Shown: piece by piece, positions 33,590 through 41,683 of the stretch
How positions within the stretch are numbered: position 1 is the first letter of the stretch
Layout: every line of letters starts with the position of its first letter
The notes under the pieces: model-generated
Databases searched by the model: none
Told to the model about the DNA's origin: nothing
What the model saw: the letters and a program-made list of their open reading frames with translations, nothing else
Assembly (NCBI GenBank): GCA_022822525.1
Contig: JAJEBN010000106.1
Location: 18,736 to 82,735 of the forward strand
Length of the DNA: 64,000 nucleotides
Direction of reading: 5' to 3'
Source of the DNA: Acidimicrobiia bacterium
Lineage (GTDB): Bacteria > Actinomycetota > Acidimicrobiia > Acidimicrobiales > Poriferisodalaceae
Translations under genes and position numbers: made by a program

Positions 33590-34774
33590 TCAGTCCTGCG
33601 GCGTCAGCTCACCGAGCGCGTTGCGAAGCTGGCTGACCGCCTGGCGGATGCGGTGCTCGTTCTCCACCAGCGCGAATCGCACATGGCCCTCGCCTCCGGG
33701 GCCGAAACCGACGCCCGGCGACAGCGCGACGTTCGCTTCGTTCACGAGCAGCTTGCAAAAATCGACGGATCCCAGGTGCCGGTACGGCTCGGGGATCTTG
33801 GCCCAGGCGAACATCGTCCCCTTCGGCGGCGGGAGTTCCCAGCCCATGCGGCCGAGCCCGCGCACCAGCGCGTCTCGGCGATTGCGGTAGGTCTCGCGGA
33901 CTTCGGAGGGGAAGTCGCTGTCCTCGTTCATGACCACGGTGGCCGCAATCTGGATCGGCTGGAACGTGCCGTAGTCGAGATAGCTCTTGAGCTTGGCCAG
34001 GGCCGCGATCACCTCAGGGTTGCCCACACAGAATGCCACCCGCCACCCCGCCATCGAGAACGATTTGGTGAGGCTGTAGAACTCGACCGCGACCTCCTTG
34101 GCGCCCTCGGCTTGCAGGATCGAGGGCGGCTCGTAGCCATCGAAGCCCAGATCCGCATACGCGAAGTCGTGAACGAGCAGCACCCCCCGCTCGTGGGCAA
34201 AGTCAACGATCCGCTGCATGAACTCGAGATCGACACACGCTGTGGTCGGGTTGTGGGGGAACGACAGCACGATCACCCGGGGCCGGGGCCACGAGTATTC
34301 GAAACGCTCCACGAGGCGCTCGAAGAAGGTCTCGCCGACATCGAGCGGCACCTCTCGCACGCTGGCACCCGTGAACAACGGCCCGAAAATGTGAATCGGG
34401 TACGAGGGTGCGGGCACCAGACAGGCGTCACCCGGCGCGAGCAGCGTCCACATCAGATGCGAGAAGCCCTCTTTTGCCCCGATCGTGTTGATGACCTCGG
34501 TGGCGGGGTCGAGCTCGACTCCCCATTGGCGCCGGTACAGATCCGCGGCGGCCTCGCGCAGCTTGGGGATCCCGCGGCTGGCAGAGTAACGGTGGTTGCG
34601 CGCGTTGAGCGCCGCCTCAGCCAGCTTCTTGACGGCGCGTTCCGGCGAGGCCAGGTCGGGGTTGCCAAAGCCCAGATCGATGACATCGGCACCCGCGCGT
34701 CGACGTTCGATCTTGAGCGTGTCGATGATCGTGAACACGTAGGGCGGCAAGCCCTCGATGCGGCGGAATTCCAT
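33590..34774 (-). CDS. class I/II aminotransferase, AlaC-like (alanine/aspartate type)
   Basis: 394-residue fold-type I PLP enzyme. The Schiff-base lysine is Lys237 in SLTKSFSMAGWR; H-N-P-T-T-A (174-179) and D203-x-x-Y206 hold the cofactor, and the substrate Arg is in GHVRFALVEN. The sequence is close in layout to E. coli AlaC (glutamate-pyruvate aminotransferase), including the start M-E-F-R-R-I-E-G-L-P-P-Y-V-F. Substrate specificity in the group varies, so alanine synthesis is the favoured but unproved role. It lies 24 bp after the SRPBCC gene. Confidence 0.88.
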   Translation of the reverse strand: MEFRRIEGLPPYVFTIIDTLKIERRRAGADVIDLGFGNPDLASPERAVKKLAEAALNARNHRYSASRGIPKLREAAADLYRRQWGVELDPATEVINTIGAKEGFSHLMWTLLAPGDACLVPAPSYPIHIFGPLFTGASVREVPLDVGETFFERLVERFEYSWPRPRVIVLSFPHNPTTACVDLEFMQRIVDFAHERGVLLVHDFAYADLGFDGYEPPSILQAEGAKEVAVEFYSLTKSFSMAGWRVAFCVGNPEVIAALAKLKSYLDYGTFQPIQIAATVVMNEDSDFPSEVRETYRNRRDALVRGLGRMGWELPPPKGTMFAWAKIPEPYRHLGSVDFCKLLVNEANVALSPGVGFGPGGEGHVRFALVENEHRIRQAVSQLRNALGELTPQD

Positions 34775-34798
34775 GGCCTCAGCAGACTCCGAATCGCT

Positions 34799-35251
34799 CT
34801 AGCTCTCCGGGCCGGCTTCGAGGCGAGCAGCGAAGTCGGCCAGGGCGGTGTGTGCGATGCGCCGTTCCGCCCGGCGCTTGACAAAACCCGGCAGGGGCAC
34901 GGCAAGCTCCAGAGCGAGCTGATAGAGCACCTCGGTGCGCCCAGGCTCGGTCGTCGGGTTGAATTCATAGCGACCGTCGAGCTGCTTGACGACGTCGCCG
35001 TCGACGAGCTTCCACGCGAGCCGGTGCGGTGCGCCGCCGTGGTCGTACGCGAGGGTGTACCTGGCTGTGCGCCCGAGCGCTTCGACGCGGAATGCAGCCT
35101 GCTCGACACGGCCGTCGAGGTCGCGCTCGATGACGGTGGCAGACGAGACGTCAGTAGCCCATTCGGGGTAGCGCCCGATGTCAGCGATCAGCGCATAGCA
35201 CTCCTGGGGTGACGCAGCCACCACCGTGGTCATGGTCATCTCGTCGATCAT
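34799..35251 (-). CDS. SRPBCC (START-like) polyketide cyclase/dehydrase family protein
   Basis: 150 residues. The opening V-V-A-A-S-P-Q-E-C-Y-A-L-I-A-D-I, then G-R-Y-P-E-W, is the coenzyme Q-binding/START-like signature; beta strands and a C-terminal helix with R-R-A-E-R-R-I complete the helix-grip fold. Small stand-alone members bind hydrophobic ligands, and function varies. ATG 35251 is chosen as the first Met of the conserved module; ATG 35239 and 35233 are alternatives and no strong Shine-Dalgarno decides. Upstream frame to 35695 is antisense to nothing conserved. Confidence 0.8.
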   Translation of the reverse strand: MIDEMTMTTVVAASPQECYALIADIGRYPEWATDVSSATVIERDLDGRVEQAAFRVEALGRTARYTLAYDHGGAPHRLAWKLVDGDVVKQLDGRYEFNPTTEPGRTEVLYQLALELAVPLPGFVKRRAERRIAHTALADFAARLEAGPES

Positions 35252-35334
35252 GGGCAGGCCCCGGGTTCGCTGACGTGTCTCCCCCATTGTCTCAGGGCGA
35301 GACCTTCGACGGGCTGCTTTTGTGCGGCGATTTG

Positions 35335-35363
35335 TTGACAGTCGTCGAGCACAGAACAATCTG
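35335..35363 (+). promoter_or_regulatory. possible promoter in the 140-bp SRPBCC/GT4 gap
   Basis: A consensus TTGACA (35335-35340) is followed after 17 bp by AATCTG, a weak -10. It points plus-ward, antisense to the 3' end of the glycosyltransferase gene. Nothing else was recognised in 35252-35391. Confidence 0.2.
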
Positions 35364-35391
35364 GATGGAAAACGACCCCGCGCGGCCCGGG

Positions 35392-36504
35392 TCAGGACAG
35401 CGCTGCGAGCAGGCGCTGCGCGAGCGTGCCGTAGTCGAAGTGCTCTGCTGCGGTTGCACGCGCTGCGGTGCCCATCTCGGAGCGACGGGCTCGATCTGAC
35501 AGCAGGTGCGAGATCGCCCCAGCGACCGCGGCAGTTCTGTCCGGCCGGTCGACGACAAGGCCCGTCTGTCCATGCCAGACGGCTTCGTGGCTGCCCCCTG
35601 AGCGTCCCGCCACCGCAGCGACGCCGCAGGCGGCCGCCTCGGCGAACACGATGCCGAATCCCTCCTGTTCCAGCCCGCCCCAGCGGCTGCGACACGGTGC
35701 CGCGAAGACATCGCCCATGGCCATGAACTTCGGCAGGTCATCGGTGCCGACGCGGCCCACGAAGCGAATCGTCGCAGCGCTGCCGCGAGCCAAACGCTCG
35801 AGGCGTGCTCGATCCCGCCCGGATCCTCCGATGGCCAGCGCCAGCCCGGGATGCTCCGAGGCAAGGGACGAGACTGCGCTGATCACCGTGTCGAAGCCCT
35901 TGCGCGGGACCAGCCTGCTCAGGCTCACCACCAGCGGTCCGTCATCGAACCCGAAACGAGCCCGGATCGAGCGCTGCTCGTCGATGCCTCGTGGGACGAA
36001 CCGCTCGGTGTCGACGCCGGGCGGGACCTCGACGATCGGCAGCGCGGTGCCCGCACAGCGCGCTGCTTCTTCGGCGGCATACCCGCCAGCGGAAATGACC
36101 AGCGACGCCGACCTCAGGACGTGGCCCATCAGTGCAGCGAGCCCCGGCAGCCGCGCTGGGATCGCGACCTCGGCGCCGTGCAGCACCACGCCATAGCTCA
36201 GTCCCAATCGTGGCCCGAGTGCCCCCAGGGGCAATGCAGGGTCGAGCAGGACGGTCTCGGCGCCCACCTCGGTCGCCAGCGACCGGATCTGCCGTGCGAG
36301 GCCCCTCTGGGGCAGCAGGACCGGTTCGCGAGTTCGCACGATACGCATCGGCGCCGTCGCATCGAACGTTGCCGCTCCCCGGTAGGGCGTCGTGAGCACC
36401 GTGACGTTCTCGGGGGGCAAGCGCCGCCACAGTTCCCACAGGTAGTTCTGGATCCCGCCGATCTTGGGCGGGAAGTCGTTCGTCACCAGCAGGTGGGGTC
36501 GCAT
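35392..36504 (-). CDS. GT4 glycosyltransferase, PimB-like
   Basis: 370-residue GT-B enzyme. N-domain start LLVTNDFPPKIGGIQNYL matches the phosphatidylinositol-mannoside mannosyltransferase PimB group; the donor site has SLSRLVPRKGFD and E-x7-E in EGFGIVFAEAAACG. PimB adds the second mannose to phosphatidylinositol mono-mannoside in mycobacteria and corynebacteria. Whether this organism makes such lipids is not shown here, so a general alpha-mannosyl or glucosyl transferase is the safe reading. It follows queG with a 1-nt overlap (TGATG). Confidence 0.85.
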   Translation of the reverse strand: MRPHLLVTNDFPPKIGGIQNYLWELWRRLPPENVTVLTTPYRGAATFDATAPMRIVRTREPVLLPQRGLARQIRSLATEVGAETVLLDPALPLGALGPRLGLSYGVVLHGAEVAIPARLPGLAALMGHVLRSASLVISAGGYAAEEAARCAGTALPIVEVPPGVDTERFVPRGIDEQRSIRARFGFDDGPLVVSLSRLVPRKGFDTVISAVSSLASEHPGLALAIGGSGRDRARLERLARGSAATIRFVGRVGTDDLPKFMAMGDVFAAPCRSRWGGLEQEGFGIVFAEAAACGVAAVAGRSGGSHEAVWHGQTGLVVDRPDRTAAVAGAISHLLSDRARRSEMGTAARATAAEHFDYGTLAQRLLAALS

Positions 36505-37697
36505 CAGCTGCTGCGAGGCCCCGTCGAGCGGGCGAGTTCGGCTGCCACCAACCCGTCAGGGTCGTGCACCAGACGACCGGCTGCCTCTGCCTCCTCGACA
36601 AGTTCACCGCAGCCGAGGCGGCGCGCTGCCCACACTGCGTGGCTGGCAACCACGGCCGAGGGCGACTCGAGCGCTTGACGCAGCACCTCGGTGACGCCTT
36701 CGGTGGCGCGGTCCCCGACATTGCCGAGGACGACCAGAGCATTGCGACGCAGGTACTCAGGCCGGCGACGGGGGATGTACCAGTGCCCGAACGCGTCCAT
36801 GAGGTCGTCGTCGCTCATCCGCATCAGACCGACGATGTCGACCGAGCTGCCGCGCCTCCCACGGCCCGGCGTGAGCTGCACGGGCTGGCTCTGCTCATGG
36901 CGATGAGAACGCGTCGGCCCGTCGACGGGGTCGTTGTAGGGGCAGACGACCTGGCAGTCGTCACAGCCGTAGATTCGGTCGCCGAGCGCATCCCGGTATC
37001 GGTGCGGGAACGTGCCGGGAGCCTGGACCAGCCACGCCAGGCATCGGTTGGCATCGAGCACCCCTGACTCGTCGAGGGCGCCGGTGGGACAGGCCGACTG
37101 GCAACGACGACATGGGCCGCAGCCATCGAGCTGGACCTCAGCGGCGACAGGAAGATCCGCGGTCGTGACGACCGATCCCAGGACAGTCCACGAGCCAAGC
37201 TCGCGTGACAGCAGCATCGTGTTGCGGCCCAGCCAGCCGAGCCCTGCACGCGCCGCCGCCGCTCGATCCACGAGGCGGTTGTCGTCGTAGACGCAGAGCG
37301 CGTCGAACCCGTTGCGACGCAGCACTGCGCTGACCGCGTCGAGCCCCGCACGCAGCTCTCCGTACGCGTCGGTCGTGACATAGGCCGCCACTGCGGCGCG
37401 GGCGGTCCGGCGAGCGGGTTCGGCGAGAGCGGTGGGCCCCTCGGGCGGCCGGTAGGAGCGAGCGCATACCACGATGCGTCGCGCCCCGGGCAGGATCGAT
37501 GCAGGGGCGGTGGAGCGCTCCGGCCGCCCGTAGGTAAACCACATGCCCGCGTGCAATCCGGCGGCCTTGCGCTCGATGATGGCGTGTCGCTCATCGAGGA
37601 AAGGCGCCACGTCGGTCACGCCGACGGCGTCCAGCCCAGCCTCGGCGGCAGCTCGGCGGATCTCTCCCAGCAGCGCAGGCGCGGCCCCAGAAGCCAT
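36504..37697 (-). CDS. queG: epoxyqueuosine reductase QueG
   Basis: 397 residues. A cobalamin-binding N-terminal half with RAGLGWLGRN, then two [4Fe-4S] motifs, CGPCRRCQSACPTGAL and CDDCQVVCPYN, and a C-terminal HEAT-like region (from about residue 300). QueG reduces epoxyqueuosine to queuosine in tRNA anticodons. No other queuosine gene is nearby. The gene is divergent from the Ser/Thr kinase gene across 108 bp and shares an operon with the glycosyltransferase downstream. Confidence 0.92.
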   Translation of the reverse strand: MASGAAPALLGEIRRAAAEAGLDAVGVTDVAPFLDERHAIIERKAAGLHAGMWFTYGRPERSTAPASILPGARRIVVCARSYRPPEGPTALAEPARRTARAAVAAYVTTDAYGELRAGLDAVSAVLRRNGFDALCVYDDNRLVDRAAAARAGLGWLGRNTMLLSRELGSWTVLGSVVTTADLPVAAEVQLDGCGPCRRCQSACPTGALDESGVLDANRCLAWLVQAPGTFPHRYRDALGDRIYGCDDCQVVCPYNDPVDGPTRSHRHEQSQPVQLTPGRGRRGSSVDIVGLMRMSDDDLMDAFGHWYIPRRRPEYLRRNALVVLGNVGDRATEGVTEVLRQALESPSAVVASHAVWAARRLGCGELVEEAEAAGRLVHDPDGLVAAELARSTGPRSS

Positions 37698-37770
37698 GGC
37701 ACAAGTGTGCCGTGGGCATCGCCGATGACACTGCGAGCCGCCGAGGCGGCCCCGTTCTGGCGGGCTCTCT

Positions 37771-37776
37771 TATATT
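37771..37776 (+). promoter_or_regulatory. candidate -10 box of the Ser/Thr kinase gene
   Basis: TATATT stands out in otherwise GC-rich sequence, 30 nt before ATG 37806. No good -35 lies 16-18 bp upstream. Predicted initiation near 37783 would give a leader of about 23 nt. Confidence 0.4.
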
Positions 37777-37805
37777 GGGAGTGGCAAGAAGCCCCGGCCG
37801 GTGCG

Positions 37806-38696
37806 ATGTTCGAAGACCAAATTGACGTCTGGGTCGGCCGCCAGTACGGCCCGTACAAGATCACCGGAGTGCTGGGCCGCGGCACCGTGGCGCACTGTTA
37901 CCGGGCCACCACATTGAGGGGCGACGAGGTGGGCCTCAAGGTGCTGACGCCATTCGCCGAGGCTCGCGCAGAGGTGCGGTCGCTGTTCGAGCAGGAATAC
38001 GAGCTGATGGCCCGCTTGGATCATCCCAGTGTTCTCGCAGTTCACACCGCAGGCGTGATCGGCGGGGCGCACTACATCGAGATGGAGATCGTCGAAGGGG
38101 AGACACTGGCCGACAGGTGCGCCGGCCGTCACCCGCCATCGCTGGCCGAGGGCATCGCTGCGATCCAGCAGATCTGCGCTGCGCTGGACCACGTTCACGA
38201 GCGCCGGATCGTGCATCGCGATGTCAAGCCCTCGAACATCATGCTCGATGCCCGACCTGATGGCGGCGATCGGGCAGTGCTCTTCGACTTCGGTCTGGCA
38301 CATGACCTCGACGGCCCGCCGTCGCCACCGGGTCGGGTGTACGGCTCGCCCATGTACCTCTCCCCCGAGCAGGCGCTGGCGAATCCCGTCGATGCCCGCA
38401 CCGACATCTACGGCCTCGGGGCGACGCTGTACGTCCTGGCAGTGGGCTCGGCCCCGTTCTACGGCGAGCGGAACGATCTCCTGCATGCGCACGTGCGGAT
38501 CCCTCCGCCGGATCCAGCTGAACGAGGAGTGTCGGCCGAGCTGTCCGAGATCATCTTGACCGCAATGGCCAAGGCGCCCGACGACCGCTTCGCGAGCGGT
38601 GCCGACCTCGCCGCGGCGCTGGCTGCCGTCGAGATTCCCGAACACGAGAGCGAACGCCGCCGGGGGCTCCTGCGCCGGCTGACAAGCCGGACATGA
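37806..38696 (+). CDS. soluble Ser/Thr protein kinase (PknB-like catalytic domain)
   Basis: 296-residue Hanks-type kinase. The glycine loop is GVLGRGTVAH (residues 21-30), ATP lysine is Lys45, the catalytic loop reads HRDVKPSNIM, the metal motif is DFGLA, and the activation segment ends Y-G-S-P-M-Y-L-S-P-E-Q. There is no transmembrane helix or PASTA domain, unlike PknB itself, so it is cytoplasmic. ATG 37806 starts just before the domain; the frame upstream to 37551 lies antisense to queG. The last codons fall in a 31-bp repeat. Confidence 0.9.
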   Translation: MFEDQIDVWVGRQYGPYKITGVLGRGTVAHCYRATTLRGDEVGLKVLTPFAEARAEVRSLFEQEYELMARLDHPSVLAVHTAGVIGGAHYIEMEIVEGETLADRCAGRHPPSLAEGIAAIQQICAALDHVHERRIVHRDVKPSNIMLDARPDGGDRAVLFDFGLAHDLDGPPSPPGRVYGSPMYLSPEQALANPVDARTDIYGLGATLYVLAVGSAPFYGERNDLLHAHVRIPPPDPAERGVSAELSEIILTAMAKAPDDRFASGADLAAALAAVEIPEHESERRRGLLRRLTSRT

Positions 38697-38772
38697 GGCA
38701 CAACGCCGGCTGACAAGCCGGACATGAGACACAGCGCCGACTGACGAGCCGGGCAAAAGGCACAGCGCCGGG
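38674..38772. repeat. 31-bp tandem hairpin repeat, three copies and a remnant
   Basis: Units begin at 38674, 38705 and 38736, each starting GCCG and ending C-A-C-A-A/G-C; a fragment begins at 38767. The first two contain the hairpin CCGGCT-gaca-AGCCGG (38675-38690 and 38706-38721), and the third is degraded. Copy 1 includes the kinase stop codon. The array fills the gap to the convergent small gene and could act as a terminator for both. Confidence 0.85.
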
Positions 38773-38773
38773 T

Positions 38774-39010
38774 TCAGCTCACACCGTGGCGGTAGCGCTC
38801 GACGACCTCGGCTTCGTCAATGCCGTACACCAAGACGGTCTCTGCGGAGTCCTCCCCGAACACCACGATCGCCATCACGCGCCGGTCACCGGGGCGAACG
38901 CCGACGACGGTGCCCGTCGTGCCGACCAACGAGACACGACGCTCGTCGGTGGTGCTGCTCAGCCGGATGATGTCGCCGACGCCGAACGGCAAGGAGAGAC
39001 CGACGACCAC
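38774..39010 (-). CDS. small conserved-looking protein, unknown function
   Basis: 78 residues, mostly beta-prone: VGDIIRLSSTTDERRVSL, then VGTTGTVVGVRPGDRRVMAIVVFGED. The arrangement resembles a small SH3-like barrel, but no family was recognised. It lies 7 bp after trpD on the same strand, so it is probably co-transcribed. There is no signal peptide or membrane helix. Confidence 0.6.
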   Translation of the reverse strand: MVVGLSLPFGVGDIIRLSSTTDERRVSLVGTTGTVVGVRPGDRRVMAIVVFGEDSAETVLVYGIDEAEVVERYRHGVS

Positions 39011-39017
39011 GTCAGCC

Positions 39018-40100
39018 TCAGTCGGCGGCCAGCTCGTTGGTGAGGCTCACGGCAGATTCGAGCTTCGCGGCGACGCGTCCGTCCGCGACAGCCTGCCGGG
39101 CCATCTCGTAGCCCTCGGCGAAATCCCCAGCCAATCCCGCAACCACCAAGCCTGCGCCCGCATTCAGCTGCACGATGTGTGCCCGGGGGCCGGTTTCTTC
39201 GCCGGCGCTGATCGCATGCAGGATATCGGCGTTCTGTTGCGGGCTCCCTCCCCACAAGGCAGCCCGGTTGACGCGTTCGAGCCCGATCGAGGGCGGATCG
39301 AACAGGAACTCATCGGCGATCTCGCCGTCTCGCACCTCGTAGATACGCGTGAGGTCGGTCAGTGTGATCTCATCGAGACGGTCGGCGCCGTGGACGACGA
39401 GGGAATGCTCAGATCCCCGGGCCGCGAGCACCCCGGCGACGCGCGGCGCCATCACCGGGTCGCTGACCCCCAGCACCTGCCGGGCGACTTTGGCGGGATT
39501 CGCCAGCGGCCCGAGAAAGTTGAAGGTCGTCGGCACGCCGAGTTCGGTGCGCACCGGAGCGGCGAATCGCATCGCCGGGTGGAACAGCTGGGCGAACGCA
39601 AAGCCCAGACCGATCTCTGAGACGCATCGTTCGACGGCGGGCCCGTCCAGCCGGATTGCAAGGCCGAGCGCTCCCAGCGTGTCGAAGGATCCCGACGACG
39701 AGGTCGCAGCGACCGAACCGTGCTTGCAGACGACCGCGCCGGCAGCCGAGGCAACGAATGCCGCCATGGTGGACACGCTCAGCGCGTGCTGCTGCCGACC
39801 GGGAGCCCCGCCGCTGCCGACGATGTCGATTGCGCCGTCGGGTGCCGTCAGCGGAACTGCCGCGTCGTGCATGGCGTCGACGAGACCGGTGAGCTCGGGA
39901 ACGGAGCCGCCCTTCATTCCCAGGGCGATGATGAACCCAGCGAGCTGTGCGTCGGTGGCACGAGCGCCCAGAATGCTGCCGAGCGCGGCGCGCGCGACTT
40001 CAGGAGAAAGATCGATGCCCGCCACCAAGTCGCTGAGCACTGCCTTCCAGCCGCCGAAGTGCGCGAGCGGGTGTGCTTCGGCCTCGTCGTGCTCATCCAT
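39018..40100 (-). CDS. trpD: anthranilate phosphoribosyltransferase TrpD
   Basis: 360 residues. Fold-level motifs are present: GVPTTFNFLGPLANPAKVARQ, R-L-D-E-I-T-L-T-D, and the Mg-PRPP region. Two motifs depart from consensus: the usual GTGGD is GSGGAPG, and KHGNR-x-x-S-S is KHGSVAATSS, so the conserved Asn and Arg that contact anthranilate and PRPP are Ser and Val. The domain is full length, so decay is unlikely, but activity could differ. No other trp gene is present in the window. A 123-bp gap separates it from whiB upstream. Confidence 0.85.
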   Translation of the reverse strand: MDEHDEAEAHPLAHFGGWKAVLSDLVAGIDLSPEVARAALGSILGARATDAQLAGFIIALGMKGGSVPELTGLVDAMHDAAVPLTAPDGAIDIVGSGGAPGRQQHALSVSTMAAFVASAAGAVVCKHGSVAATSSSGSFDTLGALGLAIRLDGPAVERCVSEIGLGFAFAQLFHPAMRFAAPVRTELGVPTTFNFLGPLANPAKVARQVLGVSDPVMAPRVAGVLAARGSEHSLVVHGADRLDEITLTDLTRIYEVRDGEIADEFLFDPPSIGLERVNRAALWGGSPQQNADILHAISAGEETGPRAHIVQLNAGAGLVVAGLAGDFAEGYEMARQAVADGRVAAKLESAVSLTNELAAD

Positions 40101-40223
40101 GTCTGCACCGCCACTGTTTGAGATGCCAGCTTGTACGGGCCGGAGACTAGCGATGCGCCTCGGTGCGCTCGGCTGCGCCGCGGGACCCCGCCCGCATAGG
40201 TGCGGCGAGCCCCCTCGGATCTA

Positions 40224-40607
40224 TCAGTTCGAGGCGGCTGCAGCCTGCGCGTTGCGAGCACGAGCAGCAGCACGGCGGCGGCGGCGGATGATGCGAACGC
40301 GCTCCGCAGCCGTCTGCCCACCCCAGACGCCTTCCTTCTCGCGAACTGCGATCGCGTACTCCAGGCACTCGCCTGCGACCGCGCACGCCGCGCAGACCGC
40401 TTTCGCCTCGAACGCCGTCTCGTCGTCCTCGGATGGGTAGAAGATCTCCGCTTCGAGGCCTCGGCATGCAGCCTGGCGCTGCCACTCGAGCATGTCGGCG
40501 GCGAGGCTGTCCTGGTGGACGGCCACGACTCGCATGGGATCTGAGGTTGATGGTCGTTGGCCCACGGTCGGTGGACTGACGCGGGCTGTTGCAGTGACAG
40601 TGGTCAT
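40224..40607 (-). CDS. WhiB-family [4Fe-4S] transcriptional regulator
   Basis: 127 residues. Four cluster Cys are Cys48 in RQAACRG, then C-A-A-C and the C of GECLEYA; the turn G-V-W-G-G and a basic C-terminal R-I-I-R-R-R-R-R follow. WhiB proteins, found in Actinomycetota and their phages, bind DNA with sigma-A region 4. The first 24 residues are unconserved; ATG 40535 would give 103 residues, a more usual length. ATG 40607 is kept because the promoter found would start the message at its edge. Confidence 0.92.
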   Translation of the reverse strand: MTTVTATARVSPPTVGQRPSTSDPMRVVAVHQDSLAADMLEWQRQAACRGLEAEIFYPSEDDETAFEAKAVCAACAVAGECLEYAIAVREKEGVWGGQTAAERVRIIRRRRRAAARARNAQAAAASN

Positions 40608-40616
40608 CTCACGCGC

Positions 40617-40645
40617 AATCTTGCCGATGGGCTGCGTCTTGTCAA
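40617..40645 (-). promoter_or_regulatory. whiB promoter
   Basis: On the minus strand TTGACA (40645-40640), a 17-bp spacer and AAGATT (40622-40617). Expected initiation near 40610 is only about 3 nt before ATG 40607, so the message would be essentially leaderless. Confidence 0.55.
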
Positions 40646-40782
40646 GCCCTTATTGAGCGTTCAGTAGACAGCGAAATGCCCAAGTAGCGACGCATATCCC
40701 AACGGCGCAGACTGTTCCCGCACGCGAGGGCGCCCCTGCCCCAACGACCTCGACCCCTCGCTTGCCGGCGGTGAGACGACGG

Positions 40783-41235
40783 ATGCGCAGTTTGCTGGGA
40801 GTCTTCGGTCGGACTGTCGAGCGCCGAGCTGTGGTGCCCGGAGCAGCAGTGTCCACTGGCACCGCGCTGGTTGTGGGAGTCGGGGGAGGCAGCCTGATTG
40901 CCGAGCAGACTCCGGCCGCCTACGTGGTGAATGGCCTGCTGTTCGGGGGCCTGATCGTCGGGGGCGCGATCGCCGCCTACCGAGCGCGAGAGAGCCAATT
41001 GCTGTGCGCGGTCCTGACCTCCGGCCCGGTGATGGTTCTCGCCGTGGTGGTGCAGATCGTCCGTCGATTCGGCCCCGGTGAGGCAGTCGGGGCGCTCGGC
41101 CTGCCTCTCGTAATGCTGCTGTCTGCTTCGCTGGCGTCGCTGGGCGGGGTGCTCGGCACCCTGGGCCGCCAGCGGCGACGATCGCTTCTCGACCCGCAGC
41201 AGCCGCGCCGCTGGCGCCCGGGCGGGCCCCGGTGA
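40783..41235 (+). CDS. membrane protein of unknown function
   Basis: 150 residues from ATG 40783, with three or four hydrophobic segments (about 20-38, 46-62, 72-92 and 108-130) and a basic C-terminal tail. TTG 40762 and GTG 40771 are in-frame alternatives. No family was recognised. It is divergent from whiB across about 175 bp and ends 29 bp before rnpB. Coding potential rests on the hydrophobic pattern and lack of a better frame. Confidence 0.6.
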   Translation: MRSLLGVFGRTVERRAVVPGAAVSTGTALVVGVGGGSLIAEQTPAAYVVNGLLFGGLIVGGAIAAYRARESQLLCAVLTSGPVMVLAVVVQIVRRFGPGEAVGALGLPLVMLLSASLASLGGVLGTLGRQRRRSLLDPQQPRRWRPGGPR

Positions 41236-41263
41236 ACGGCTGCCGAAGTAGCCTCGACGCTTG

Positions 41264-41651
<388 letters not shown>

Positions 41652-41683
41652 CCCCACGGGGTTCCGCGGTGTCGCTGACCGCC

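Noticed and set aside
37806..38696. PknB orthologue of the wall/division regulon
   Set aside because: No transmembrane helix or PASTA domain and no pbpA-rodA-pstP neighbourhood, so only the kinase domain is claimed.
39018..40100. trpD as a pseudogene
   Set aside because: The frame is full length and every structural motif outside the two altered sites is kept, so divergence is likelier than decay.
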